A stretch of DNA of 64,000 nucleotides from NCBI GenBank assembly GCA_037178855.1, contig JASJZC010000005.1:6448001-6512000 (forward strand), read 5' to 3'. Below, piece after piece: positions 22,334 through 36,775 of this stretch. The notes beneath the pieces are model-generated. The model was not told the DNA's origin and ran no database searches. It was given only the letters and a program-made list of their open reading frames with translations. The stretch's first letter is position 1. Each line of letters opens with the position of its first letter. The DNA comes from Oscheius sp. JU75 (taxonomy: Eukaryota > Nematoda > Chromadorea > Rhabditida > Rhabditidae). Position numbers and translations under genes: made by a program.

Positions 22334-24439
22334 ATGTCTTCCACAAGATCACGATTGAAGAGTTCTGCGAATGGTATTACTAAGTTCTTCAGTCGTTTGC
22401 TGCGTCAAAGATTCCACTCTCGGATCTTTCTCATTCTACTCAGCTGTTGTACCATTATTTGGCTACTAACATTCACCTATCAGTTCATGGTCGATACTGT
22501 CTGATGCTCAAAATTGCTTTGTTTTAGAGGGTGTCAGATGAATTGGAAATCGCGGAAGAATACGTATCAGATGTGTACGGAAAAAACGAACGAAAACCGG
22601 CAAATTATTGCGTTTCGAAATAATTCGAAGAACTTTTCAGAGTAGGACTTCCATCCTAGAAGGAGTCTACGTTAGAGACGTCTTTCGAACAGCTGACGAC
22701 GAACTGGTCTTATTCTTCCTGAAAGACTACCGTAACGAGTGAGTCAAGTGAGAAAAGAAAATTACTTTTAGAGTCACCGTGGCAGCGAAAATCGAAAGAA
22801 ACTATCAAAACTTTACGACCCACTGTTACTATCCTGTGTGTAAGGGAACTTTCGAAGATTGTTCGTTTCAAGGCAGGGACACTTCGTGCCAAAAACGAAA
22901 ATTGTAGACTATATTGCTACATTGATTGTTTCCAAACGATTCACCGACACTTCCGTCACTGTCATGCTCCTCCAGAACCAACTCGAGTACACGTTTGACA
23001 TCATGTAGGTTTCGGATTTCTTTTCAAGCTCGGAAATCTAGAGATGTTCGGGGGAACGGAACCTTTGTTCACGAACTGGGAGTCGTGCTTCAGCCTGTCT
23101 ATTATTTGGCCGACTGGCAAAACATGATCCAGTTCTTCGAATCCTGGCTGGCTCATCGAGCTACAAAGTTCTACATTTATCACTACAGTTGGTCACAGCA
23201 AGTGGAAACTGTGGTCCAGTTTTATAAGAGTCGGCTTGGAAACGGCTTGGAGATTTTGCCGTGGAGCGCTGTTCCTGTGAGACAGGCAGATTGATAAGGA
23301 ATATCGAACAAGGTTGATTTCAGATAGACAAAGAAACTTTCCGTCGAGATCCAAACACCCGAATGTTCAATCTTATCTCTGAAGCTGCTCTGAACAATGC
23401 ACTGTACCGATCAAAGTACTGAACTGATAGTTGAACACATTATTCTCTTTTAGAGCAACGGTAAAATACTTGGCGATGATGGATCTGGACGAAATTCTAT
23501 ATGTGGAGGAAGACAAGAAGCTTCTCACCTTGTTGAACGAGATATCTCGGAGGGAGTCCAATGTGGCCCAGTTCAGTTTCACTTGGCTGCAAGCATTGGC
23601 AAAGGTGTTTGATCGGAAATCCAAACAATGATGCTCAGATAATCTTGACTACTCTAAACACACCATCCGATGCTGACTTCAAATATCTCGATAGACTTCA
23701 GGTTGTAAGCAATGAGAGCATGAATCAAGACTATTTTAAATTGAAAAAGGTGATACACATTCCGAGCAGGGTATGAGAATGCTTTATTGAGCAAAGCTCG
23801 CATTTCAGGTGAAGTTGGTGGACACTCACAACACTATTGAAAACAACATAAATCCGTTCACAGGACTGCAATTTGTGACGATAACAATTAATGGCCAACA
23901 AGCAAAATGTATTCATTTGAGGTTTGGAACAGTTGAACAATAAATTTCTTTTAGGCGCATATTCTCTAGTTCCAAGCCAGCCCATCGCGATGAGGTACTG
24001 TCACTGCCCAACCTCAGCAGACAGCTAAATAAGAGCTACTTTGTCAGGATTACGACAAATCCCTTTGCAGGTGGATCAAGTAAGTTTGTAATTGAAAAGA
24101 AAGTAGACCACGAAATGAGTCCCTGGTTCAACACCTACTGGGAGACGTTATTGACCATGAACGACTGTCGTCGTGTCACTGACAGCCACTACAATCGAAC
24201 AGTTCGTGGAGGACTCACTCAATGCAGATCGGTCAGGTTCGGAAAGGCTATTTGTGGCAATTGAAGTTTGATTTCAGAGGGTGTGAGCAGTTCCTGACAA
24301 CCCGGGACAAATTCGTGTTTGCCGATAACCGTTGGACGAACATCGCCACACGATTTGAAGCTTTGAGTGATGTCTTTCCAAGGCTGATTCATTGTTTTAA
24401 CCCCCCGGTTTTCAGCTGTCATCATTGAATACAGTCTAG
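22334..24439 (+). CDS. glycosyltransferase family 92 (DUF23) protein
   Basis: Type II membrane glycosyltransferase of the worm-expanded GT92 family. A short basic cytosolic start is followed by a signal anchor (FLILLSCCTIIWLLTFTYQF). The catalytic core has ELGVVLQPVYYLADW, the stretch HRATKFYIYHYSW, and a metal-binding DxD-type motif in MMDLDEILYVEED. The later part has IHIPSRVKLVDTHNTI and ends near FEALSDLSSLNTV if the last GT-AG intron (about 24371-24415) is used, or SCHH at 24428 if not. Family members such as GALT-1 add galactose to fucose on N-glycan cores in the Golgi; the exact acceptor here is unknown. About eleven short introns are used. One frame shift near 22930 is resolved by an intron (about 22861-22904) joining FED-Y-YIATL. 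Confidence 0.88.
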
Positions 24440-24953
24440 CTACTAGTGCTTTCAGTTGGTTCAACTGATGTTAGTTTGTTTGGGAAGTTCACTGTCTCGG
24501 AAGAAAGCATTTAAAAGGCGGCGAGAAGCAGACTACTGCAACTCGTCGTGGTTCTATCATTAAAGACAGATTGAATCAAACATTCTGGCAGCTGGTGAAG
24601 ATAAGAACGTCTTCAATCTAACTCTGATTCGGCTGCGGTACTGAAAGTCTACTTCTCGCTGCTTCCACCTGAAAATCGACAAAAAGGAAAGAAACTACCA
24701 AGTGTTCTGTTTGATTTCTTCTTCATTTTAGAAGAACTCGCAGTCACCGTAACCACTTCGACACGACTCTAGTCTCTAATATCTGATTTGAGTTGATGCG
24801 AAACAATTGTTAAAGGTCGGGCGGGAGACAGTAGCAAACACCAGCCCTGATTCGGTAGACGCCGACGGAGGAAGATTGGTAGGAGGCAACGAAGCATCAG
24901 TAGAAGACGACAGCACACGGGAACAACAAGCGAGCAAGTGAACTCCAAGTGGC
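24440..24953. other. gap with no recognised feature
   Basis: About 510 bases between the GT92 gene and a decayed chemoreceptor. There is a TTTAAAAGG run at about 24511. No first transmembrane segment for the downstream receptor could be found here. A long open frame on - (24776-25123) has no domain and is taken as chance. Confidence 0.35.
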
Positions 24954-25901
24954 ATGTTTATTCTCCGAGCAGACAGCGAAGCTCTGGGACGATACAAGTC
25001 TCTTCTATTCCTCCACTTCTTCAGCATTAGTCGGCTTGGCTCACGTAACAACAGCGTCGGTAGGCTCGCTAATTGTACTCCCAACACAACAGATGTCCAG
25101 ACAGTCGTTGTCAGCAAGCACACTTGGATTTTCTACGATAAATTTAATGCTCTTCTGTATCCGATCGCAGCCTTTTTTCTGGTCCTGAAAGTCTCTTTGC
25201 TAAACTAGATATCCCGCCGTCTGCCAGTGAGTTCCATTCAGGCTGACCGACAAAATCATTTTCAGACTAGATAAACTAGCGCTCTACACAAACAGGCGGA
25301 GTGTTTGCAATATGTTTCGGGATTCTGACCTACCACACCTGGATCATAATCTATGGAACGCTCTCAGCATTCTACTGTGAACAACAATATGGCGACGATT
25401 TTAAAAGGGCCACAGGGAAGCATCTCGACAGTACTTCCTATCTGTGCATGCGTTTTACGGTACGGTTTGAATAATATACCCTAGGAGAACAACGAAGATG
25501 CTCTTAAAAGAGTACTAGTGGCTATTGACTACCTCATGATTGTATCAGGAATCTATTATCATTATGTACTTCAAAGATAGCGCATACTCTCCGAACAGTC
25601 TTTGAATCAGAATCGACACGGAGATGGCAGTGGAGGATCCTCATCATGCTGCTCCTACAGGTGCGAATCAGTTTCCAACAGTCAGAACTCTTTTTCAGCT
25701 GATGATTCCGCTCACCATCTCGTATTCGCACTACTTTCTATGTTTTCGCACCTTCTTCCCAATTTTCGCCTGGAGAGCGGGCGGAATGGAATATTGGGTT
25801 ATAATAATGTTAGCATTCAGCCTGGATTCATTGTGATCTTCTTTTTCATGAAGCGGTACAGAGATAAATATGAAGAGGGTTCATCCAGCCCAATTGAGTA
25901 G
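24954..25901 (+). pseudogene. str-superfamily-like chemoreceptor, probably decayed
   Basis: Remnant of a seven-transmembrane chemoreceptor. Recognisable pieces are ALGRYKSLLFLHFFS (the lG-Yk-Ll start of TM2 in str/srh/srd receptors), FNALLYPIAAFFLVLK, GGVFAICFGILTYHTW, YLLVLVAIDYLMIIAHTLRT, ILIMLLLQLMIPLTISYSHY (TM6 with the Q-x-x-x-P pattern) and a last helix FIVIFFFMKRYRDKYEE. TM1 is missing. The last helix is in a different frame from the one before it, and only a 23-base GT-AG gap (about 25796-25818) would reconcile them, which is too short for a normal intron. The joint after VLVLK is also awkward. A very divergent intact receptor cannot be excluded. Confidence 0.5.
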
Positions 25902-26247
25902 TTTTGTTTAACCGTGAACCAGCATACTGTATAGTCTTGCAAGTGAACTTTCTCTGTAACATCTTTTCACACGGCTTCCTCTGATCTGGACCATGTCATC
26001 CGCTTCCCATGTCCTCTATCAGCTTGTCCCCCTCACCTCTCAGAAAGATAAGGTACACTAAGTTATTGTCCACAAACCTCCTTTTTCTAAAAAGAACTGT
26101 CAAAGAAAGTTCGGAAAGGACACGGTGAAGTCATCTGTGAGTAATGTTTCTCTGCTGACATCGAGATCTAATCGCCGACCCGCTGTTTCACCTTGACTGT
26201 TATGTGCCGCTGTCAACTTCGACCGAGGCTCCTTCCTCGTCTCAAAA

Positions 26248-27933
26248 ATGACCATTTCCTACAATTACGATGTCTCTTCCGCCTCCCTATTAAATTTTTT
26301 CAAAATCGCCTTTCGATGGAAAGGTTCCATTTACAAAAACGTGAAGACTGGACTAGCAGCATGGCTCATTTCCTACTTTATTATTTCGGCCGTCTATCGA
26401 TATCTTCTGGAGGATGAAAACAAGCAGTGAGTACAGTTAGTAGACAGACACTTTTCAAGTTTTTTCAACAAAATAGCCGGACATATTGACAAGAAACTGA
26501 ACAACTTGCCCTTGCAGTTCCTATTGGGATTCTTTGTTTCGGTGGTAATTGATAGATGGAAACAGACCTTCTACAACATGGGATACATTGAAACGTGAGG
26601 GTTTCAATTGACTAAACAGAAGTATACAGTGCCGCCTTGACAGTCACGGCCAATTTGTGGGGAAAGGACACCGAAAGTCATCTACAACGACGAGGCATTG
26701 TTCGATTTCTCGTCCTGCATCAGGCTAGCATTGAAATAAGAAAAAAGAACAGTTCCATCTTCAGATACTCGTCTTCAGAGATGTCTCTATCTCTGTCAGA
26801 CGCAGATTTCCCAATCTAGAATCTCTCGTGACTGCTGGTACTACTCGGGACTGACGACTTGCAATCAAGGTCTTCAGGTTTCGCTATGCAACACGAAGTG
26901 GACTATCTTGAGTCTATCAAGTTCGATTACCAGCGATACTGGGTTCCGATAAATTGGGCTATATCGATTGTGAGGAAGGCCAATGATCAGAAGAAGTTCG
27001 ATACTGACTCAATGATGAATGCTATCGTAGTGGTACGCTGCTCATATCGGCCTGGTTTAGAAAACTGTTAAGGAAATCTGCAAGTTCAGGACGAGTATAT
27101 CTCAGCTCTGTGTCTACGATTGGGTTCCGATACCGCTACAGTACATTCAGGTGGGTCCAGTAGGATTCAATGTTTAAAACAAAAGTAAGGTAGTGGCAAC
27201 TGTCGTTCATGTTTACTTCGTTTTGTGTCTGTTCTCGAGACAGTATCTTCTTCTCCATGATCCTGAATCAGATCCGGTCAGTTTTGTCAAAAAGATAGCC
27301 TAAACTTCATCAGATTGACTTATATTTCCCCCTGATCACCGTCTTTCAATTCGTTTTTCTCTTCGGTTGGTTACAAGTGGCTGTTGACGTTTTGAATCCC
27401 CTAGGAGATGGCGATGAGTGAGAAGAGTTTCTTATAGAAATTTTACTACTTTTCAGTGACTTTGAATGTAACTTTCTCATCGACAAGAACTTGGCGGTAA
27501 TTTTTCTTTAGAGACCCGAAGAATAGCACATTTAGACAGGGCTCTTGATTGCCGACCGACACCATCTCCAGCCAAAAATGGAGACGGATGTCTTCGCCTT
27601 CGATGGCTTCAAGGCAATGTACACTCCGGAAAGTGCTGCCTTCATGGATCAAGGACTCTTTGGATCGGTCTCGACTGTCAACTTGACCGGATCCGAGAAT
27701 CGTGTGGAAATGGTTGAGGTTTTTTCATCCGGTACAGATTTGGGTAAACTCTTTTCATAATAAAAAAGTAAAAGTTTTCAGACAATGAGCAATCTCGAAA
27801 GAATACATTCCTTCAGAACACGTTCAAGGGAAAAAGAACCACGTTTGTTCCAAACAACTTAAGTCAAACCATCTCTTTAGATTACGTAGCCACCACATCC
27901 GTCCAATCCGTCTCGGTTCCTCACTGCCTGTGA
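26248..27933 (+). CDS. bestrophin chloride channel, second copy
   Basis: Complete bestrophin. The N-terminus [12 protein letters not shown] and RWKGSIYK matches the family start, and [18 protein letters not shown] covers TM2. [20 protein letters not shown] is the conserved cytosolic block. [15 protein letters not shown] and [12 protein letters not shown] lead into the pore-region helices. [20 protein letters not shown] comes before [16 protein letters not shown], the Ca2+-clasp region. The tail is Ser/Thr-rich and ends SVPHCL. About nine short introns; the one before ILVFRDVS appears to begin GC rather than GT if RFLVLHQ is retained (see findings). Expected role: Ca2+- or volume-regulated anion permeation in the plasma membrane. 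It is a paralogue of the gene truncated at the left edge. The 346 bases before it hold no gene. Confidence 0.9.
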
Positions 27934-28432
27934 ATATCAATCTGGATCCAGATCGTCCGTGTACCAGCACATTTGATAGTCAGACAGGAGAGACGAAAGT
28001 CTGAATGAAAAGACATAATCATTGGTGTTTTATCGCGAGAGTTATTTCTGACAGATGGTTCCAATCCAACGTGCAAATGTGTTCCGTCTGAGAGAGCGGG
28101 AGGAGTAGGGCTGTTTGTTCTCGGAGTTAATTCTCTGCTTGTCGGACTCTGTCAGTTGATTTGCTGCTCTTTCAGGTGCCAGCCAACACATGGAGACTGC
28201 TGACAAGAAAAGTTAGTCATTTTGCGCTGGAGAAATTCAGTGTAACCCAAGCTATACTGATTGTAGTGTTGACTTTTGACTCAATCGATATCCTACCATC
28301 CCATTCACGATTGTCAATAGCAGTACACGTAGTGCTATCTGCAACCTGAGACGCTCGATTGCTCTTGATGATCTAGGTCCAGAGTACATATTTTGAGAAT
28401 ATGTTGAAGTGTTCTAAGCAGGAGAAGTCTTC
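27934..28432. other. gap with no recognised feature
   Basis: About 500 bases after the bestrophin stop. A 62-codon open frame at 28161-28349 has no features that support it as coding. The bestrophin 3' UTR and the promoter of the next small gene probably lie here. Confidence 0.35.
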
Positions 28433-28733
28433 ATGAAAGTGAGGATTTCAGAGAGGAAAAGAAAGTATTCGTTGGCCTCGGACATCACAGAAGAGAACCC
28501 CTTCAGTCACTACGAGCTCGGTCTCTTTGCCGCCATCTATCTTTCCTGTGTACTTTTTCTTATTATCGCCTACGAGAAGTTAATGCCGGTGTTCAACAAC
28601 CCTAACTACCCTTATTATAACGTAAAACACGGTATGTTACTTTGAAGTTGTGTTCCTCGGCCATCTCAACCTAAAACCAATTCCGAGTATTCCAGACTAC
28701 ACCTATAATCCAAGGAATGTGACCGAAGAATGA
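28433..28733 (+). CDS. small single-pass membrane protein
   Basis: Two-exon model of about 78 residues. Exon 1 has a basic, Ser-rich N-terminus (MKVRISERKRKYSLA), then ENPFSHYELGLF and one strong hydrophobic helix (FAAIYLSCVLFLIIAYEKL). It is followed by a Pro/Tyr-rich juxtamembrane stretch (FNNPNYPYYNVKH). A 64-base GT-AG intron (about 28632-28695) joins to DYTYNPRNVTEE-stop, which carries an N-glycosylation-type NVT site. If the tail is extracellular, the protein would be type II. I do not recognise the family. Confidence comes from the clean intron, codon structure and sensible topology. Confidence 0.5.
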
Positions 28734-29221
28734 CTCTTATTCACAAACCAAGAAAACGATCAACGATCAAAAAGAAGTCAGCCGCATCCTGATTAGCCAG
28801 CTCCACGAAAAATACAGGAAGAGATCATAAATAGTTGATCAATTGTGTCTGTATTTCACATCATGAGATCCTGGTTTTCCAAATCGATTCTCAAAGGACG
28901 TGTCTTCAGGCAAATAGTGAAAAACATAACAACAAAGTTGTAACCCTTGAATCCTTGTGTGTTCTTAAACTGACAGTTGCAGAAGAAACAAAATTCGAAC
29001 AGTTACTTTCCTATGATTTGACTTGCCAACGCTTGTCCAGGACCAGAAGGAACTGGCCAAGGTCTGCAGCGGCCAGGACTGCGGATGTTCATGACGCTAT
29101 CGATCGCGAACAGATCGTGGACATCGATGATGTTATGGCAGAGGGCTCGGAACCCCTTTTGTCATCTATTCTGTCGTTGTTGTTACCTCCTGCAACTGCC
29201 AGCATCACCCCGAGTGGATAG

Positions 29222-29471
29222 CATGAAGCCCAAGACACCCTACGACCTGCCACGGAAGGACTCTAAGAAGAAGAGCCATGTCTCGGAAACCGAGGTGCCC
29301 ACTCTCTTTCGGGTTGCTCGTCCGAAGGACCCGAAACGCACAAAAGAGACCCCAAAGGAATCGAAGAAGGACCTTCTCCCGTCTGAAAAAAAGCCGTCAC
29401 CAACTCTCCCAAGCCCACTGAAGACATCCAAGAAGAGCTACTCAAAGAAGGATCAACGCATGAATGGATAA
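29222..29471 (+). CDS. hypothetical Lys/Pro/Ser-rich protein (start uncertain)
   Basis: An open frame of about 82 codons from MKPKTPYDLPRK to KKDQRMNG, strongly basic and rich in Lys, Pro and Ser, with no membrane segment or signal. The same frame is open further upstream (to about 29085) with a Cys-rich, less convincing sequence, and two other frames overlap there, so the true start and possible upstream exons are not resolved. I do not recognise it. It could be a disordered nuclear or spermatid-type basic protein, or a coincidental open frame. Confidence 0.28.
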
Positions 29472-29744
29472 GCTGGGTGCGATAGGAATAGAAAATGTCA
29501 ATACAATCTTATTTCTTTTGTTTTCAGACTTTGTTGGCTCATAGGAACATATTTTTCATCACTCGTCTTCAACTTTTCCACACTTACGGATCTATCTTGT
29601 CATAACTCCATGTTCTACGGCCCCTAGTCGTTTCCTTATTTTTGCATTGTATAGAAAAATTTACTGATTACGGAGGTCTACTTCTTTTCTGTTTTATCAT
29701 CGATTATTACCAAAATATAGGCCCACAATTGCAACTCCAGAACA
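29472..29744. other. gap before MITE copy 3
   Basis: A/T-rich intergenic sequence with no recognised gene. The region continues beyond the MITE from about 30275 to 30627, where likewise nothing was recognised. Confidence 0.35.
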
Positions 29745-29752
29745 AACGTTAC

Positions 29753-30266
29753 AGTAATACTTCGGCAGGCAACACTTCATTCAAATTTTTTCACGCGCAT
29801 TTTCGTTTGGGCGCAGATTCAATTTTTCAAGCTTTCCCATTTTTCGGTTTTGTCCACCATGATCATTGGGTGGCAGAAGATGGAAAACGGAGAAAAGTTG
29901 TTTTTCGGACGGGGTTCTCGAATTCTCTGCAGAGTTGGAAGAGAGACGGGTCTTAATGAGCCATAGTGTAACAGTAAAGCACCGACTATCGCTTTCTACG
30001 GTTTTCAGACTTATTTATTCTCTCTTACTGTATTTACTTGTTGCAAGTGCCTTTCAGAGCTGTCTTTTAACCTTTTTCGTGGGCTTAAACCTCGGTTTTC
30101 TGTTTTGAAAAGTTTTTTTAACGCAAAACCAGTAGAAATGAGCAACAATATACTGAAAAATAGTAGAAATGAGCGTAAAAACTAGGAAAAGCATGAAAAA
30201 TTGAACCCGTGCCGAAAACGAATATGCGCTGTTTGTGTGAAGCGTGTAGCCTGCCGAAGCATTACC
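29753..30266. mobile_element. foldback MITE, copy 3 (slightly decayed)
   Basis: A 514-bp element with ends AGTAATACTTCGGCAGGC and the inverse GCCTGCCGAAGCATTACC. It shares subterminal sequence (GGCGCAGATTCAATTTTTC) with copy 1. The target-site duplication matches at 7 of 8 positions (AACGTTAC on the left, AACTTTAC on the right), and its outermost base differs from the other copies. It is therefore older or more diverged. It is intergenic, between the basic ORF and the paraplegin gene. Confidence 0.85.
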
Positions 30267-30627
30267 AACTTTACCATCTGCCGTGAAACTTTCTCGTTAG
30301 TATCAGCCTTGTCTCGACAAGCCACGCGCTCTTTGGCAAGTCAAAACTTGTTCCAGAGCCAATTGCTTCAGAAACGATTCTAAATAATTTCCAAAATTAC
30401 TCTTATGGAATGAGAAACAGTTTTACCTTAACATGGTACTTGGAAACTAATGTTACGTCGCATTTCTCACTCTAAAAGGCTCAATCATTTTGAGAGGGTC
30501 GGAAAGTGCATTACTTGGTATCTCTAAGGTCAGAAGAACGCTTCTACTCGACTCGTTCTCTATGAGCTGAAAAACTGACCGAGAAAAGAAGAAAAACTCT
30601 TATTTACAAAACAAGTAACAACAATAA

Positions 30628-33292
<2,665 letters not shown>

Positions 33293-33856
33293 TCTGAAAT
33301 AATAACTGAAATGAAGAGGTAAAGAATACGCAATAGCGTAGTTTGATGAAATGAGGAAAATTTCCTCAGGACGTTAATAAAGAAGCTATACGTGATTGCG
33401 GTCTCCAGGTTTAGTGTGAAAATAGTTTAGGAAAAGATTGGAAACAAATGGTAAAGAGTCAGATGATTTGTTTTAGATGTGGAGTAGGCTCGCAGCATTT
33501 TGTGGGTTTAAATACTCAGGTGACACTGTGGATCTACAGTAGTGATGTTTTGAGCGGTGGACTACGGAACTGAATACGAAATGAGGGTCCCGCCGATTCC
33601 TAAAATATACTCCGGCTTTTCGTTTTCGTATCGTCATGTATTTATTTATTTAAATTTGTAGTTTTTCTCGTAGTGGACGAGATGATAATTGTAGAGACGA
33701 AGAGAAAAATACTAATATTTAGGTGGCATTTCGCTTTGATTGAAACTCGGACCACCTAGATTTTTCTCCTTTTGCGGTTGTTGCTCAATTATTATGTGGC
33801 CCTATTGTGCATTCAACTCTTCATTATTACTTACTCCTACAATTCTAGATTAAAAG
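33293..33856. promoter_or_regulatory. divergent intergenic region, paraplegin / coiled-coil gene
   Basis: About 560 bases between divergent start codons. No coding potential was recognised. A/T-rich, with no element I can name. Confidence 0.35.
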
Positions 33857-34624
33857 ATGTCAGACGTAGCGTATAATTCGTCCTCCAGTGCCAAACGAAC
33901 CGCTCATACCCGATCTTCGAGTGAAAACCGTAACACTTCGAGTTTTCCTCATAAAAATAGTTTGTATTATGCTAATAATCGTGAAAATAACGCAGCAAGA
34001 CCTGAAAAAAGATTTAGAGTTGACGGAAGTGTGCCTGCTCCCTTGAACAACAATCAAGCGATTCTCCAAATGGTAGCATATTTTCTTTCCGTGCTATTTG
34101 ACTATTAGAGTGCTTTGGGACCTGTTGCCGATGTCCTGGCCGAATTAACTCGCATTGTACAGCCACAGCTAGACTTGCGTGGTAATGATATTGAAACGAA
34201 GACCAGTTGACCGAGGAAACTCGTAGAAAGTAAGTTTCGTGTTACTTAAGCTTAAAATTTCCGAATCCAGCAGGAAAACGAGGAGAAACACGATGCAGAA
34301 ATTCTGAACGTATTGCTGAACAACCACGAAAAGCAGCTTCACAAGAAAAACTCTGAAATTGCCGAGCTGACGAAGAACATCAACGAACATCAGGCTGCTT
34401 TGCAGGCAACAGAGGAAGATGCAACTATCCAGCAGGCTGTCAGCAAGTGCGACCATTCTCTTATCGACTCTCCGAAGCAGCAACCTGCCTCGAATGAGGA
34501 GCTCGTCACTACGATATCTAAGAATCGACGTTGCACCAGTTAGTTTTGCTCATTTCCGTTTCACTATTTGGGTTTAGGTTCATCGAGCGGCAAGGTTGCT
34601 ACCAAAAAGGAAGAAAACAGTTAG
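33857..34624 (+). CDS. hypothetical coiled-coil protein (one exon join unresolved)
   Basis: N-terminus MSDVAYNSSSSAKRTAHTRS is Ser/Asn-rich and disordered. A GT-AG intron (about 34072-34107) leads to SALGPVADVLAELTRIVQP. The third exon encodes a charged coiled coil (KHDAEILNVLLNNHEKQLHK onward to NINEHQAALQATEED). A last clean intron (about 34539-34577) joins to SSSGKVATKKEENS-stop. The join between exons 2 and 3 (about 34190-34272) does not stay in frame with any canonical GT-AG pair I tried, although DQLTEETRRK next to it also looks coding. Either I have missed a splice or the gene carries a one-base frameshift. The family is not recognised. A stop-riddled relative follows at 35020-35593. 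Confidence 0.4.
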
Positions 34625-35019
34625 ATAGTGTAATACGGCCAAGCTTATGTTTTTATATGTAAAATTTGATTTTCTTACTGTCCGTATAAGGATTTCGTCC
34701 TATGTTTGTTCATACGCGTTGTTGTTATTGTTCATATGGCAGTAACTTTTCTCCACTTATTTATCGCAACTTTAGCTCCTATCGCGTAACATCTAGATGC
34801 TTGTCCAATAAAGCTCGTTTCATCTCAAATAAACAGGCGACCAAGTGTGCGAACGACTAGTTTTCAGTTCTCAAGCTTGTCTGTTCAGAGTCCAAATTCG
34901 ACGAGGAGGAATGGTAGCCTGTTCCTGAGACAATATACCATTTGGATTGGGAGAACGCTTTGCATGAACAAGTAGGATTTTTCCTTGAAACCCAGTAGTT
35001 TGATCATTTTGTCACGGAA

Positions 35020-35593
35020 GTTGAATCACCTTTCTCGAAGACTCGCCAATCTTATTGCCAAGTAACTGGCCGAACAGGATGCATTGGTTAGAGAGCTGAA
35101 AACGAAGATAAAAAAACTGAAGACCACGAATCCTAAAAGTGGGGCTCATTTATTCTTTACAAAAAAAGGTGCTACAGACGAGGAAAAACTCGCCAGCATT
35201 GACAGTTCTTGATGAGGAGCGCTGACCCGTGCCTTCAACAAACACGAAGATGCTCTGAGCGTGTTGCAGAATAGAACTGACGAACTCGAGGCTGTCTTGG
35301 GTCAGGTTTCCCCATCTTCCTCTGAGCAGAGAAGATTATCGAGCTGGAGACTGCATGGAAGGATAAGACTGAGGAACTGAAACTGTAGATGGCCTTCAAC
35401 AAACGCGATAAAAGCACCATCGATGCGCTGAGGAAAGAGCTCGTCCCGAATAACGAAGTTGTCGTTCTGATGAGGCAGCAACAAGCCTCCAAGAGAGATA
35501 GCGAGGCCAACGGTTGGCTTTTCTTTATCTTTTGGGTTGTCTGTTTCAGGACATAATACCAGCATGCGCGAAGTGAAGGGGGAACTACTTTGA
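35020..35593 (+). pseudogene. decayed coiled-coil gene related to the upstream one
   Basis: Heptad-rich, Lys/Glu-rich sequence continues across several stops: LANLIAK-TAA-LAEQDALVRELK, then LASIDSS followed by two TGA codons before GALTRAFNKHEDALSVLQNR. A frame change then leads to IIELETAWKDKTEELKL-TAG-MAFNKRDKSTIDALRKEL. A GT-AG-like intron (about 35514-35550) before GHNTSMREVKGELL-stop mimics the last intron of the upstream gene. The TAA and TAG fall where Gln would fit, as expected from C-to-T decay. It is probably a tandem duplicate that lost function. Confidence 0.5.
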
Positions 35594-36775
35594 AAACAAC
35601 CATTTACTCCTTTTCTTGGTTATTTTGTACACGACAATAATTTACAATAAACCATCTTAACTGTTTCTGACACTGAGCATTTTACATGTTTCTACAAGTA
35701 AGTCTCGCAAGAAAGACTGATTATCTACGAATCTTCGCTAAAGTGAAATGATTCCGAAAACTCCTCTCAGCTGTTCATACCAACCGATACACCGACGAAA
35801 TTCATTGAAAAACGCTTCCAAAGTAGCTGAACAACAAGTTGAAAATCCGGAAGATTATTTGTAACTAAACAAACTGAACATTTTGCTGTTCTATATTATT
35901 CTGCTAGTGGAATGAGGATTGGACGACATCACACCTGTCTTAAACAACCTTCGTCGTATTGTGCTTGTAAACAGCGAACACCGAGTGAATAAATCATACC
36001 GGATAAACATCAGAAATGGTGCCTTTCGACAGATTGCCCAGGACTTGCTTAACAGGAACGATGCCCTTTTGGTAACAATGATCTAGGACTTTCGAATGGG
36101 GGAAGGAGGGATGGGTGCCCATTCGACAGAATTGTCCAGGACTTAGGGCTGTAGAAGATGGTCTTTTAACCAGATGTAGGCGTTGGGTTTACATAAAAAA
36201 AGTAACTGTAAAGTTGAGCAAAACATGCGATTTCTTCGGGGACTGAGGCCAAACGAACAATTACTTCATATCCTTGTCCTGCCATTTTCTTCTGCAATCT
36301 AGAGATCAGAAAACAAGAAAGACAAGTACGAATAAACATTTTATACAAATGAGCTAATGAGTCTGGCTCTGTATACAGTTGTGAATAAAAGATATTCTTT
36401 CTCCAAAACAATGACATTCGGAAGACAGTACCCCCAGTTGTTTCAGATACCCAGCACTATATCTTAGAAGGAGAACCAAATGCGGATGCTGACTAACATC
36501 ATGAAAAAGGGTCGTTCCTGTACACAGTCAGAGTTTGGAAGGGAATAAGTTGGTACCGTTTGACTTAACTTCGACCGTTCGATTCCATTGTCTCCCCTGT
36601 TCCGATACGTCGCGGACTACCAGTTCTTCCTGGAAATGTCTCCATTATTCAATGCTTTACACTCCCACTTTGTTTTCCAGACGAAGAGTAATAAAAGTAC
36701 CCAAACCGGTAGCCAAGTCATTTGTTTGATGGCAAACACTTGACTTGACGAACTTGGCGTTTCACCCGTCAAACC
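35594..36775. other. gap with a short direct duplication
   Basis: About 1.2 kb without a supported gene. It holds two near-identical stretches (about 36024-36050 and 36122-36144) sharing TTCGACAG...CCAGGACTT, roughly 95 bases apart, suggesting a small local duplication. Open frames here show no domain. Confidence 0.4.

Noticed and set aside
24776-25123. 115-codon minus-strand open frame
   Set aside because: No domain, and it overlaps plus-strand receptor pieces with recognisable transmembrane motifs.
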